A stretch of DNA of 64,000 bases from Fragum whitleyi (Eukaryota; Mollusca; Bivalvia; Cardiida; Cardiidae). A program made the position numbers and the translations under genes. The stretch is taken from positions 39,327,617-39,391,616 of the forward strand of contig OX411558.1 in assembly GCA_948146395.1 (NCBI GenBank), read 5' to 3'. This document shows, piece by piece, positions 33,631 through 45,990 of the stretch. The notes below the pieces were generated by a model. It made no database searches. It saw nothing but the letters and a program-made list of their open reading frames with translations, and had not been told where the DNA came from. Every line of letters begins with the position of its first letter. The stretch's first letter is position 1.

Positions 33631-34035
33631 ATGAATCGACCGGCTGAGGGGGGGGGGGGGGGAGGGGGGGGGGGTCCTCATACCAATGACGTCTTAATGA
33701 TGCCTAGTAATCACGCACCAAATGACGCGCCTTAATAGAATTATCAAAATAAATATTGTATAAGTAAAATGCGCTTTTATGACTCGTCGATTGCATGCAA
33801 ATGAATTGTAATCACAAGTCACAATACCGTATTCGAGTTATGTTAACCGTTTGTTTTTTATGAAAGATCGATAAATCTTTCATTTCATAAATAACAACAT
33901 AAACAACAACAAAAAAATCATGTTTTCTCTCGTGCCTTGACCACTTGTAAAAATATAGCTTTTGCTGTTCACTCAATGAAAGATATCATATATTTTACAC
34001 GTAAACAAATAATTATCATCTATTTATATTTGCAG

Positions 34036-34148
34036 GAGTTTATGTACCAATTTTGGTGTTCAGTTTTGGGCTGATGGTTGGCTGTTTAATGGCAAGTGTT
34101 GTTATGTATTTGAAGACTAAGAAACAACAAAAGATAAGTAATTGTTGA
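34036..34148 (+). CDS. Transmembrane and cytoplasmic-tail exon of the Cys-rich protein
   Basis: Acceptor ATATTTGCAG, then a frame reading GVYVPILVFSFGLMVGCLM, a hydrophobic stretch of about 25 residues, followed by the basic stop-transfer YLKTKKQQK and a short tail ending at TGA (34146-34148). The two bases before the first full codon complete the single base left at the donor at 29173, giving a phase-1 junction that codes Gly. This makes 28367-29173 plus 34036-34148 a type I membrane protein with a tail of about 13 residues and no signalling domain. The exon is short, so the assignment rests on phase, acceptor quality and the TM plus basic pattern. Confidence 0.6.
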
Positions 34149-35709
34149 TAGCCCAGGAACAGAAAAACATAACAAACTAAATCACGGAGTGTGCGCTTTT
34201 GAGTGGATTTACAAACACCAATTCAAATCATTAATTAACATCACTGGATAAACGATGTTTGTCCATAATGACTAAAAAAATTCGCTAGAAAAAAATCATC
34301 GATTTTACTTGAACTTTGAAGCGTCAAATTTGTAGATAAAAAAGTAGCTTTTCGTAGAATTTGTTTGTATATTTCAGTGACATTCATTGCTAATTTTGTA
34401 GGTCTTGAATAAAATTAGCGATATAATATTATATATCCTATAGGGATCGTTCGCCACATTCCGGACTCACTTCAGAGGAAAAATGGCGATCGGCATGCTC
34501 ACTTTTGCGCTGAGTCCGCCAAAAATGATTTTTTCCCAAGGTATATATGACTACGCCCGAAACCGCTTTGCAGACAGGCGCAACTCGCGTTTTTATTATT
34601 TTAGTTGAGATGATTGGTTTGCTACTAGTCAGTCAATTTATTCATTCGATCATTCCGTCTAGCAATCGTAGTGATGCTGTTTTTCTAGGGCCACAAGCTC
34701 GTCGGCTCTTTCTTTTACAGTGAATTGAATTCCACAAAGAAGTTGTATTTTACTCTGGGGACACAAGAAATTGATAGGGTCTATCTCTCTCTTTCCCACA
34801 ATATGGTCCACCCTTTACTCATACCCCATTATTTTTTTTAATTTCTACTCTAGAAATGTATTCAAATTACACTCATGTTGATTTATTGTCTGCAACCTGT
34901 TCCAAGTTGGCCCAGTCTAAAATTTTGTCGTTTTTTTAAGGGTTTTTGGATTGGACAAGGCTTTTAATTTTTTCTAATTTAGATTAATCCATTGCAAGAC
35001 AACAAATGTATAGACAGGTCCAAACTGTAAAGGGTTGCAGATTACTTACAATATGTTGACAAATTAGTGAAATTTGAAGCAGAGAGGGTAGATAACTTTA
35101 GGGAGAAAGGAGAAAGTTTTAGTTAGTAGCATTTTCAACTTTTTCCTATTAGCAAGGTCATCCCTCGAGATCAAATATAAAAGCTATGTATCTTTTACAA
35201 AACAGTGATTTTCGCAGTGATAAGTAAGAAAATGTCTGTTATACATGACAAGAACAAGGTGAATAATCAAGGTTATATTCAAGAAAATTGACCCCGTGTG
35301 TTGTTTCGTCTATTCATTCCCTCGCTTTCAGTACTATCAGTACTTTGATTTTAGCACTGCGTAGTTATATGCAAGCACTGCATTGAACACACACAGCACT
35401 TAGTGTTGCACCAAGTGATGTTTACTAAACCTATTTTTTGCGCGCGCGTGAGCACAAAAAAGCTACGTAGTACAATAGCTGTTCGGTTTTTGACTCGATT
35501 ATTTTTTTCCTAGGCAATTTCCTGGATACAGGGTTGTTTCAATGGCCTGCTAATCCAGGCCAAAAACTCTGCAATGTCTCGTTTTGTTTATTTATAAATA
35601 TCTCGTTAAATAAATTTGGTATTCCATGACTACACTTACCCAAATCAGATCCTCTTTCTGTCAGATAATTGAAGTATTCCCTCAGACAGACAGGCGATAT
35701 CTCATTTAT
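34149..35709. other. No gene recognised
   Basis: A possible MITE palindrome remnant at 34388-34430 (TGCTAATTTTG...AAAATTAGCGATA); otherwise unassigned AT-rich sequence. Confidence 0.45.
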
Positions 35710-36060
35710 TTTATAACATCGTGGAATTTACAGTGAACTATTGTGGAATGAATTAAAATGAGTGAAAGGAGCGAGTTTTGAACGAATTAAAAAAGGGGGG
35801 TAACACAATATCACTTATACCGTTCACGATGCTTACAAATATACAACAACATTCAATAAATTGGTATATAATTCTTCGCCAACCAACCAGACGCTTACGA
35901 GTTCAAATAAGTCAGTAATATTACATATTTATGGTCAAATTTGAATAAAGTTGCCGAGTTTTCTTATTTTTTTTTTTTTTTTGGGGGGGGGGGGGGGGGT
36001 GGTTGAAGAGTTTTTGTATGGCCAAAATGAGTGTTTGAAATTATTGAATTGAGCGCTGTT
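35710..36060 (+). mobile_element. TA/CAGTTA MITE, right end lost
   Basis: AACATCGTGGAATTTACAG, then GAGTGAAAGGAGCGAG and ACCAACCAGACGCTTACG; disrupted by a T run and G run at 35963-36001 and ending in GAATTGAGCGCTG. Confidence 0.7.
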
Positions 36061-36554
36061 GAAAATCCCTTAAAAGATTGAAGTCAAACAGGGTGGACAC
36101 TATCGAAGACAATACAACAAATCATATATCATTCCAAACTTTATTCTGTCTGCTATACAGATGAATTATTACACAAGTTATCTGCCCTTCGTTCAGGATG
36201 AAACGTTAGTGAAGCGCTTTCGAAATGCGCTTTCGTATGTGCATGTGCAAAGCGGGGTATCATCTCGAAACGCCTTTACATCCTGAACACAGGGCTGATT
36301 TTGTATATCAGAACCATAATGCTTAATAATAAGGACGAATACAATGTATTATGAAACAGCTGTACATAGGTTTGGGACATACTTTTTGAATTATCTCGGA
36401 TCTAAAATCAGTCTACTTAACCACTTAATAAGATACAATCTTTACCATAAAAGTATGTAAATGTAACGACTGTTTCAAAAACGTGATCGTAGAATTCAAA
36501 CATTTATGTCTTTTAATCACTGTTGAAACCACGTTGATATCAAAAGGAGTCTGT

Positions 36555-36790
36555 TTGTGCCATTTCCACCAATTTCACTTGAGTGCAAAGCAAAGACTCA
36601 GATCAGCACGTGCATCCGCACAGACTGATCAGAGTCTTCACTTTGCGCTCATTAGATTGCTATGAGACCAAAATCTCTGTTCACAAACCCCATCATACTT
36701 AAAATACATGTACACTACGTGACTGTTCAGGCTTCCAAACGTCTTTTAAGCATATGTGAAATTGTTTGAAATTTCACACTCAGACTCTAA
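36555..36790. repeat. Hairpin repeat, copy 3
   Basis: GACTCAGATCAGCACGTGC...GCACAGACTGATCAGAGTC hairpin with GTGCAAAGC / CTTTGCGC flanks and an outer ATTTCCACCAATTTC / GAAATTGTTTGAAAT pair. Confidence 0.65.
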
Positions 36791-37324
36791 TGTTCTGTCA
36801 TGAAATCTGCTTAGGAACAAGATGGTCTTAATTTAGTCTTAATCTTTACCATGAGCGAGTGAATGAGCGAGCGATTGAGTGTGTGGGTGAGAGTGGACGG
36901 GTATGTGTGAGCTAGGGATAGGGGTGAGAGTCTGGGATTGAGAAAAGGCAACATTGTTTTTGATGTATTTATGTTTTACCATCTTAAAATAAAGATATTT
37001 TTATTATTATTATAAGTAGTAGAAGTAGTAGTATTTTGAATATGATAGTAAAATTAAAGCTTTAATCCGAATATTGATAAACAAGCTTTTTTTATTTGAT
37101 GTTTAAACTTTTGCCCGGGGAATACTTTTTATTTGTGATATTCTGCATTTGGAGATATCTCGATATCTCTTAATGTTTTATTTGGACCTTCGGCACTACT
37201 GATGTATATTTACGACTTACGTTATCAAAGCGATCGAATTGTATTTTGAAAAACACCATTATCTAAAAAAAAAGCTTCACTCACTACAAAGTGAAACGAA
37301 AAGCATAAATTTTGGTTGTTCGTT

Positions 37325-38900
37325 TTTTAGCTCACCTGAGCACAACGTGCTCAAGTGAGCTATTGTGATCACCTTTTGTCCGGCGTCCGTGCATCGTCCG
37401 TCGTCCGCCAACAATTTCTTTAAATGACATCACCTCCTAAACTTCTTGGCCAATTTTAACCAAACATAGCAGAAATGTACCTAAGGTGATCCCCTTTAAG
37501 AATTGCTAAAGAATTGAAATCGGTGAAAAACTCAGAAGAAGAAGCAGCCCTACAGCCTTGAAGTTTGGCATGGATGATCAGCTCATAGACCTTAATAAAA
37601 ATAGCTAAAATCATATCTGTTGGGCCAACAGGTGCGGAGCACCAGGGGAAGGGGGTAGTACTTTGGGTAAATTTTGTAATCTAAACCTTTTTCTTCTTCT
37701 GAACTACAAGCCCTACAGACTTCAAATTTGGCATGGAGGATAAGCTCATAGACCTTAATAAAAATAGCTAAAATCAAATCTGTTGCGCCGCTAGGTGCGA
37801 AGCACCAGGGGGGAGGGGGTAGAACTTTTGTGAAAAGTTTGTAATCTTTAACCTTCTTCTTCTTGTGAACCAGGAGCCTGACAGATTTGAATATTGGCAT
37901 GGATGATCAGCATACGGACCTTTATAAACATAGCTAAATTCATGACTGTAGATTCACCAGGTACGGAGCACAAGGGGGGAGAGTGCAGTACTTTGGATCA
38001 ATTTTGTAATCTTTAACTTTCTTCTTCTTCTGAACCACAAGCCCTACAGGCCTGAAAAATGGCATGGAGGATCAGCTCATAGACCTTAATAGAAAAAGCT
38101 AAAATCATATCTGTTGGGCCGCCAGGTGCTAAGCACCAGGGGGGAGGTGGTAGTACTTTTGTGAAAATTTTGTAATCTTTAACCTTCTTCTTCTTGTGAA
38201 ACAGGAGCCCTACAGACTTCAATATTGGCATGGATTATCAGCATATGGATCTTAAATAAAATAAGCTAAAATCATGAATGTAGGGCCACCAGATGCGGAG
38301 CATTAGGGGGAGGGGGTAGTACTTTGGATCAATTTTGTAATCTTTAACCTTATTGTTCGGTTGAAATCCGCTCAATGGTTACGAAGAGAAGATGTTTAAA
38401 GATTTTAGGGTCAAAGCTGCCCTACCCTGCAAAGGCCATTTTTGTTGGTCAATTAAAATTTAACAAACAATTTTTTGTTTTAGTTTTTTTTTTGTTTTTT
38501 GGGGGACCTCCAAAGAACATTTCTGTCAAGTTTGGTTGAATTCCGCCTATTGGTTACTGAAGAGAAGATGTTGGTTGCTTGTTCTCTACAAAATGACCCT
38601 TTTCTACAATGTTTTGGCTATACCACTATAGCTATGTCAGTCTTGTATTGCTCAACTGCTTGTGCTCATAAATAGCTACATTTTGATAAATAATATACCT
38701 GGACATACTGCTTTTTCTTGGCAAATGAAGTGCCCTTCAAATTTGGTCTCAAACACTTTACATGAACCTTAATTTCACTTGTGGCTATTGTTGTCACTCA
38801 ATTTAATCTAAATCGATCGTACACTGCAACAAACGATTATCCTCCATGTAAACCATGTCTCAGATGAGCAATTTAGGTCCAATGGTCCTCTTGTAAAAAT
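37325..38900 (+). repeat. Bivalve-type tandem array, about 166-bp unit
   Basis: Starts TAGCTCACCTGAGCACAACG with the GTGCTCAAGTGAGC inverse. Units carry TTTGGCATGGA at about 37565, 37730, 37896, 38058 and 38225, with GGTGCGGAGCACCAGG. It ends with the GATGAGCAATTTAGG ... TCCTCTTGT terminator-like motif. A piece of the palindromic MITE (TCGTACACTGCAACAAACG, near 38817) is embedded near the end. Confidence 0.85.
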
Positions 38901-40173
38901 AGATTAAACAGGTGAGTTCATTGCATGGATGGAAATCTAGAACTCTTGCAAAAAATAGTCCAATCGCTATATAAATATCGCTAAACGGAGACTTTTCACA
39001 TCCTTCGTCACTTGTGCGGCCTATAGTCAAGAAAGGTAATTTTCATGTTTAATTAATTTCAAGACAACAAAATTTATAGAAGTTGCAAAAAGAAATTTTT
39101 TTAATGAATCTTAAAAGTCTAAATCTTTTGCAGTAAAAACGCTTCTGTTAAATGAGATATTGCTGTTTTTGTTTTTCTAGATATTTTTCCTTTGAAGAGT
39201 AGAAAATGTGGTTTTATTCTAAGTGCTTAAATAATATATATTGAACGATTTTTTTCCTTGTTTTAGAAAAATTGTGATTCACATGACTGTGATTTATAAT
39301 TGCATTTGTACACTTTAGTGGGTAAATAATTTAGAATTTGATGTAGATCTATATTTACAACCCTTAACAAATTAAAAGTCAATGAAAAATTTTAAACTGA
39401 TGTCATGTATGTAAATGACTTGTGCAACTTAAACGATAATATGGAAAAATTATAGTTGATATTGTAGTTAAAATAATAAGCAATGATATAAAAATAATGA
39501 TATAATATTACGTAACTTGAATTAATAGTTTATTGGTTAGCATGGTATCTTTTTGGGATAGAAGTTCCAAGCCCGGACTTCAGGTTTTTGGTGAACAAAA
39601 GATCCAAGTCTAGTCAACCCCGTAGGCTCAGCAAAAGCTTCAAACTACTGACACATTAATTGTCCTTCGGGAGAGATGTTAGAGCTATCCCGCCCGTGTA
39701 ATGGCGCTTATCGAACTTGTTAAAGAACAATGGCGGGTCTCGATAGTAGTTTCGCCATGTATCCTTGTATTTCCCACCGCTTTCACCAACCATATTCTTG
39801 GGGCGTCGCTTACACGGGTATATGCTACATGTGCGCTTGTGACGATAATACCGGAAAGAGATAAAGTTGTACCAGAAGGTCTAAGTTTCAATGCAGTCGA
39901 AGGCTCCCGTTGATTAAGGGGATGACCTGCAATTTGACGATTGCGAGCTAAACAATGCTTTTAGATGCATATGCAATACAGAACAAAAGATTTATTTTTT
40001 TCTCAATTATAATAATGACTAATTTCAATATTAATGGCAATTAAAGGGATAATAATGATATTGATAATGAAATTAAAAATATTCTAAGGTAATTTTAATT
40101 CCCAATTGATGCGAATAAAGATATTTCTTCTTTCGTCTGTACAAAAAAGAATTAACAAAAAATCTAATATAGA
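38901..40173. other. No gene recognised
   Basis: 39685-39913 is open on both strands and more GC-rich than its surroundings (MALIELVKEQWRVS on +), but I recognise no domain or splice context. Confidence 0.4.
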
Positions 40174-40594
40174 TACAGTTAACAACATCGTGAAATTGAA
40201 TAAAAGAATGATTTAGGAATGAAATTGATTGAGTGTGTGGAGCGAGTTTTGAGTGAATTTAAAGGAAGGTAATCCAATATCGCAAATTCTGTTCATAATT
40301 AACAAAATTAGCGAAATTGGTTACCTCCCTTTAATAAAATATGCATACAAGTTCTATAGATAGCTTCCTTTTTCTTCAAAAACCTATTAGAGGCTTACAA
40401 TTTGAATTATGTAAGTGAAATCGCGATTTTTCTTTATCCAAATATGCTTTGAATGACGGTGTTGATTCTATTTTTTTCAATGGGTTTTGAGCGTTTTTGA
40501 ATATTTTGATTGAATGTTTTGCGTGAATGAATGGAGCGCTGAGCGAGCGATTTAGAATGGTTTTGATTGAGGTGAATGTCAATTTCATGATGCA
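40174..40594 (+). mobile_element. TA/CAGTTA MITE, near complete
   Basis: TACAGTTAACAACATCGTG start, palindrome at 40262-40332 (GGTAATCCAATATCGC...GGTTACCTCCC), GAGCGCTGAGCGAGCG block, end GTCAATTTCATGATGC. Confidence 0.85.
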
Positions 40595-41228
40595 CTTGCA
40601 AGCACGATTCTTGGACAAGTGAGTTAAAATCTATAAGAAGTAACGTTCAATACTGGCCCCTGTTTTTTTAACGTCGTTCTGCAGCATTTTGAGAATTAAG
40701 CGTTAAACAAAGAAAATACAAAACGCGTCTTCGAATTTTGGTAAGAGTATTGTATCCTACTGAGATTATAACAAGGCATGTAGTTCATCCACATCGATGG
40801 ATTACGAAATTTCTATTTGAGTATATCTTTATTAAAATTAAGCCTATCTCAGAAAAAATGTTATAAATCTCACAACTATCTGGGAATTGCGAAAAGCAAT
40901 ATTGGAAAATATAGAGATTGTTAAACGACAGTTGTGGATTGATATTTAAAAGTCAACCGGGTATATGTACTGAAATTACCCGTCTATTTTAATCATATCA
41001 GACAACAGCACATGGGTTTGACTTTTTAATACGCACGCCGCAGTTTCTTAACGTGAGACGCGTTACACTATCTGTGATGTCCTATTGTGGTAGACTAATT
41101 TGTCCCTATTTTTCTCTCCAATCTACAAAAATATAACAGGATTTAATGCAGCCGATCTTTGGGGTCTATATTGCTGATGAAAAGTGATTTAAGTGATACG
41201 GTTCTTTGTATACAACCTTAGGAGTCGA

Positions 41229-41703
41229 CAAAGCATACGACCATTCGGAACACCACTCGGTCAATCTCACGATCAAGCCCGGATATACATAGACGGAGTA
41301 TTTTTAAAAAGTACGGGAAAAACCTTGGATAAACTCGATGACGTCTGTTAAAATGTCGTTAGCCCTCGAAACTGTGAGTGAAAATATTCGACGTCGCCTA
41401 CGCTACTCGTGTAAGTCACTGACGTGAAACCATCGAATCCTAATATAAATATCTTTACGTTCTTTATTAACGGCTGAAAAAATCTTAATTTTTGAGAATG
41501 ATTCGTCATTCTCAAAAACTAAGATTTTTCAGCCGTTGTTTACTCTAAAAGATATACACCTACAGAGCTAGTTTTCTTACACTGTTTCCGACTAGCAAAA
41601 TGCACGATTTCGTTACATACCCATCCGCCTTACATACATCCGAAGTATGTTGTAGTTTACGAAAATGGCCGAGTGATGTTCCGAATGAGCATACGACTTC
41701 TTT
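41229..41703. mobile_element. TIR element with an internal perfect hairpin
   Basis: Ends share CATTCGGAACACCACTCGG and, inverted, CATTCGGAACATCACTCGG. At its centre (41448-41555) is a separate long hairpin, AACGGCTGAAAAAATCTTA ... TTTTTCAGCCGTT around a TTCG loop. Confidence 0.75.
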
Positions 41704-41835
41704 ATCCCAAAACAGAACTTTTGGAACTCCATAGAAAAATAGTAAAATTAAAAATCAAAACAATCAAACGACTGTTCAAAAAGTAAAGTCAAGTCTCAGG
41801 CAAGTCTAAGAGATAAGTCAGTTTACTCAAGAAAA

Positions 41836-42028
41836 GAGGTCCGTGAAGTTGGTAGCCTAGCAGAGTGAAGTTGGCAGGCTAGAAGCCTAGCAGAGTGAAG
41901 TTGGCAGCCTAGCAGTGTGTAATACTAGTATCAGATATCAATAATTTTGACAAAAAGTTTTTTCAGTCTGCTAGGCTGCCAACTTCGATCTACTAGGCTG
42001 CTTGGCTGCCAACTTCCCGGACCTCAAG
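41836..42028. repeat. Inverted repeat of GAAGTTGGCAGCCTAGCAG units
   Basis: Three direct copies of a GTGAAGTTGG-AGCCTAGCAG unit on the left face inverted copies (CTGCTAGGCTGCCAACTTC) on the right; outer borders are GAGGTCCG / CGGACCTC. Confidence 0.85.
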
Positions 42029-42525
42029 AAAAGTCGTATTATTTCTCTCGATATAGTAACTTCTTATCAAGCGCTTTCACAGACCTTCAATTGAACTACC
42101 TATACTTTAAACAATCTAGCATTGTCTTTCGTTAGATTTGGATACAGCATTTCAAATTTGAAAATAATAAAAAATATGAGTCGAAGGGTTGGTGGCAAAA
42201 CGCTTATGACATTTAATGTGTAACTATGTCTTTCATTATCAAGTGCCACTTTTACACCCTTATGCAGAATGATACGGGAGCTTGTACAGTCATTGGGCAT
42301 ATTCTCCAACCTGGTGCCACCATTAATTTTATTTTCATTTTGGGGAAAGTTTAAAATATATACTCAGTACCAAAAGTAAGTGCGCACTTTTAAAATTCGA
42401 ATATACCAGAAGTGACAACACGTGCCACCATTAACTTTTGCATGACACCTCGAGGCTATTGACCATCAAGACCTTGAAATATTAAGCACGCGGAACTCAG
42501 TGGTTTTCAGCTAGATAAGGATTGA

Positions 42526-42712
42526 TTGATTGATTTGAGTTTAACGCCGCTTTCAACATTATTTCAGTTATATCGCGGCGGCTGGAGCACCTAACAATGG
42601 GTTCCTGGTATTTCTATTACCAGTACAACCACCACATTCTTTCCTAGCCTCCAGCCGCTATCTCACATAGGTCTACGATTATCAACCCATTGGTGAGAGA
42701 CAAATAGTGCTA
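42526..42712 (-). mobile_element. tRNA-derived SINE lacking its head, - strand
   Basis: GATTGATTGATTTGAG, GTTTAACGCCGC and the CAGCCGCTATCTCACATAGG domain; truncated at ACAAATAGT, before the tRNA-like part. Confidence 0.82.
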
Positions 42713-43375
42713 GATAAGGAATATTGATTTAGCGCTATTTGCTTGTACAGCATACAGTCGATGAATATTTTTTCTGGAACTGCATTCAGTTCAATTCTTG
42801 TGCCCTACCTTACAATAAATAAACATATGAATGACAGTTGTACTATATGCAATGACGTTTTTTGACCTGCAAATTTGGTGGTAGGGCAAAAATTAACCCG
42901 GTGAGAAGAAAACGCTCCACAAAATTAAATAAGCATTCAAGTTCCAATAGTAATCTTTTGTATCAGCTTGCAAATCTTCTTTTGAGTATCAATATATTAA
43001 GCAAAACGCATTTATACTGCTTGATCGGACGTTACTGGCCAATCAACGTGAAGTTCTCTTACGTTGACGCAGATGTAACGACTATATGTATTCTAACTTC
43101 TGTTTGGAAAGTTAGGGATTCCCTAGTCAAACTCGGAATTTCCGTAGAAGCAAATTTATCCAACTACTAATAAGCGAAAATTGAGAAGGACAAAACTCTA
43201 CACCACCATATGTCCGCAGTATACGCAGCTTGATCGAAGTCGGATTTTTTGCCTCGTTTCTAAAGGGTCATATCTAAAATATGCATATACTTTTACAAAT
43301 AAAAGTTCCTCCAATCTTGAAACAACAAGGTAAATCAAAAACCTGCAAGTGAACACTTTTTTTTTATGAAACTCA

Positions 43376-43805
43376 GTATATAATCGTTTGTTTTAATGTA
43401 AGATCCATTTATATTTCATTGAGTTAACAACAAGATGTATTTTCACAAGTGACAGAGCCATGAGTGAATATATAGCTTTTGTTATTCACGAAACGAAATA
43501 TCAATCGATCCTACTCGAAAAAAAACCAAACGATTATTCTAATTATTAATGTACAAATGTGCCAAAATGTGAAAATTTTTAGACGAATTTCCTTAAAGCA
43601 CGTCATTTTGCACGTGATTGCTGCGCAACGGTCATGATGACGTCACATTTTCGGTTAAGCTTGGTTGACGTCAGATAGGATGAAATTAACGAAAGCCAAG
43701 TATAATTTTTTGATAATCTTACTGGTAAATTAGTGAGTTTATCAAAATGATAATCTGTCGTAAACAGTCATTATTTATCGATAAACCACCAAAAAGCATT
43801 AAAGA
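43376..43805 (-). mobile_element. Large palindromic MITE, copy 4, reverse
   Basis: ATAATCGTTTGTTTTAATG, the palindrome to about 43540, GACGTCACATTTTC, and ACCACCAAAAAGCATTAAAG at the right end. Confidence 0.78.
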
Positions 43806-44475
43806 AAAATCAATAACTATGAATTCACCTACCTTAAAAATCACCAGATTTCCTTTCATTCTACTGAATTCACGTATTATTGATAGATTTGTTTGATTAA
43901 ATGTCTATTATTTTTTCTAAACTGATGTTTTTCCAGACATTCATATAGAGTCAATTTAACGAACGTTATTTGACACCTATCAAAAAACGAATTTTTCTTA
44001 ATTATGACAAAAACATTTGATGACTACTGGTTATTTTGCGACCAATAATGTAACTCAAAGGAATCCACGCGATTTGCAATGGGTTACCTGATAGCGTTTC
44101 TGATTATCGACGTCAACGTCAAATTACGCAAAGTCTGCTTTTCACAATCAGCACGTGCACTTTCAGATTAATTGGATGGTCCCCAAAGTTCTTCACCATG
44201 TTTTAAATAAAATTCCAGTCCCTAATTGTTTTTGGAATTAAACGTCTTTGCAGAGATTTTAAATGAAAAATGGTCAAATGTACGGCGTTACAAAGTCGTA
44301 AAGTTATAGGTCGCCAAAACGCTGGTGTCATGCGACATGTCATTGTAAATGACGTTTTCATTTCGGGAGCAGCCATCTTCAACAATTGGCACGATTTCAT
44401 CGCGACTCACTACTCAATGAATAGAGCCAGATATGCTAGATACGTAAAACCAACATCGTCCAGCACGGTGATGTT

Positions 44476-45040
44476 ATGTACGAACTGTCCTCAACCGAAG
44501 CATAGCTGAAAAATATCCGACGTGAGCCGGTGTCGAACCAGCGCGGACAACAATATTCAAATGTTTGGTTTTCAAGTCCAATGCGCTAACCACTGAGCCA
44601 AAGAATATCTTCCCTGACGTAGGTGTCAGACATTGTATTTAAACATACGAAACTATGCAGGACAGTGGTGAGAGTGATCTCCCATAACTCACTTCCCCTT
44701 AAGAGTCGTTGATGTCGATTAGCCTATCTAGGCAGTAATTGGCTTCCTGATCTAACAAGTCGGGACAATGCCGACATACTCCCGTAAATGGCTCAATCGC
44801 CAATCACGGACGAGCCCCAATGTAATGTACGGACTGTCTTCAACCGAAGCATAGCTGATAAATATCCGACGTGAGCCGGTGTCGAACCCACGCGGACAAC
44901 AATATTCAAATTTTGGTTTACAAGTCCAATTCGCTAACCACTGAGCCAATGATGATCTGCCCTGATGCAGGTGTCACACATTGTATTAAAACTTACGAAG
45001 CTATGCAGGACAGTGGTGAGAGTAGTCTCCCATAACAACG
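44476..45040 (-). repeat. Second tRNA-derived repeat, direct duplication
   Basis: Two copies about 349 bases apart (44476-44690 and 44825-45040). On the - strand each has TGGCTCAGTGGTTAGCG (A box), an anticodon-like loop, and GGTTCGACACCGG (B-box-like). Both share CTATGCAGGACAGTGG on the far side. Confidence 0.75.
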
Positions 45041-45889
45041 AGTGCCGTGAAGATATATGGGCTATTTTACTATTATCGCAATTTCAAAGACATTTTTAGT
45101 ACCAGACGGCGTAGAATCTCCTTACAGAAGTGTGGAACCAGATTCGAGGGTTCTGACCTGCTTTTACATGACGCTTTCGATATAACTGTCTTTTACGACG
45201 TTACCATTGCACATCGTTGACCAAACATCAGTAATTATGTTAAAACTTAGTAAAAAGAAGCATGAACTTCACCTGTCTCGTTTAACTTTACATATGCATA
45301 GATACTTTTGTCATAGTAAAAATATGTTCCAATGCCAAAGAACTATTTTTGAAGAGTATATTTATAACGTTAGCTATTGTTTGAAAATTCTTCAAAATAC
45401 TCCTAACGGTAGACCAACTCGTCACTAATCACAATTTAATTCTTTACCTTTATTTCCTTAGATTTAGAAATAGATGCTCTTTATTACGACCTCGGTAAAA
45501 CCGGTATGAGTTGACGAAAAATATCCCAAAATGATAAGACATTGCTACTTATGTGCGATTTCTCGCCTTTTCAGTTGTGTGCATTGTTTGCTGTATAGTT
45601 GTGATTCGCTGGTCTTTGTTAAACTTTCAAAATTATATTTTACTCGTGCATGTAGGGATTCCATAATTTTACGAATGTTACATTTGATCGAAACTACAAA
45701 TAAAAGACGATGAAAAAAGAAAGAGTTTGAACATTTTCTCTCTATATGTTTCTCATCTCTATTACATTGCTTTGTGTGTGGGTGTGTGCGTGTGTAAACA
45801 ACGGTTTTATATCTTTCGCTTCATTCGATGGGTGTATGTCATTGAGCATGATGGCGTCTGCAATTTTGTTAAACAGACCTAGGATTGGT
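45041..45889. other. No gene recognised
   Basis: Short frames at 45207-45428, 45531-45713 and 45746-45937 lack domains and splice context. Confidence 0.4.
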
Positions 45890-45990
45890 ATTATTCCTGG
45901 TAATAAAGACTGCAGATTGCATTATTCCTGTAAATAAAAACTGCAGATTGCATTATTCCAGGTAATAAAGGCTGCAGATTGCATTATTCC
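45890..45990. repeat. 31-bp tandem repeat, three units
   Basis: ATTATTCC starts at 45890, 45921, 45952 and 45983; each full unit also carries CTGCAGATTGC. Confidence 0.93.

Larger units (their letters stand above)
32760..34028 (+). mobile_element. Large palindromic MITE, copy 3, carrying nested insertions
   Basis: AGTGCTTTTCGTTGGAATAG through GCATTAAAGAAATAG up to about 33110, then again from about 33631 to AATTATCATCTATT at 34026. The middle is another element. The end of this MITE lies about ten bases before the splice acceptor of the TM exon at 34036. Confidence 0.75.

Noticed and set aside
42862..43170. 102-codon frame
   Set aside because: No recognisable family; begins without promoter or acceptor context.
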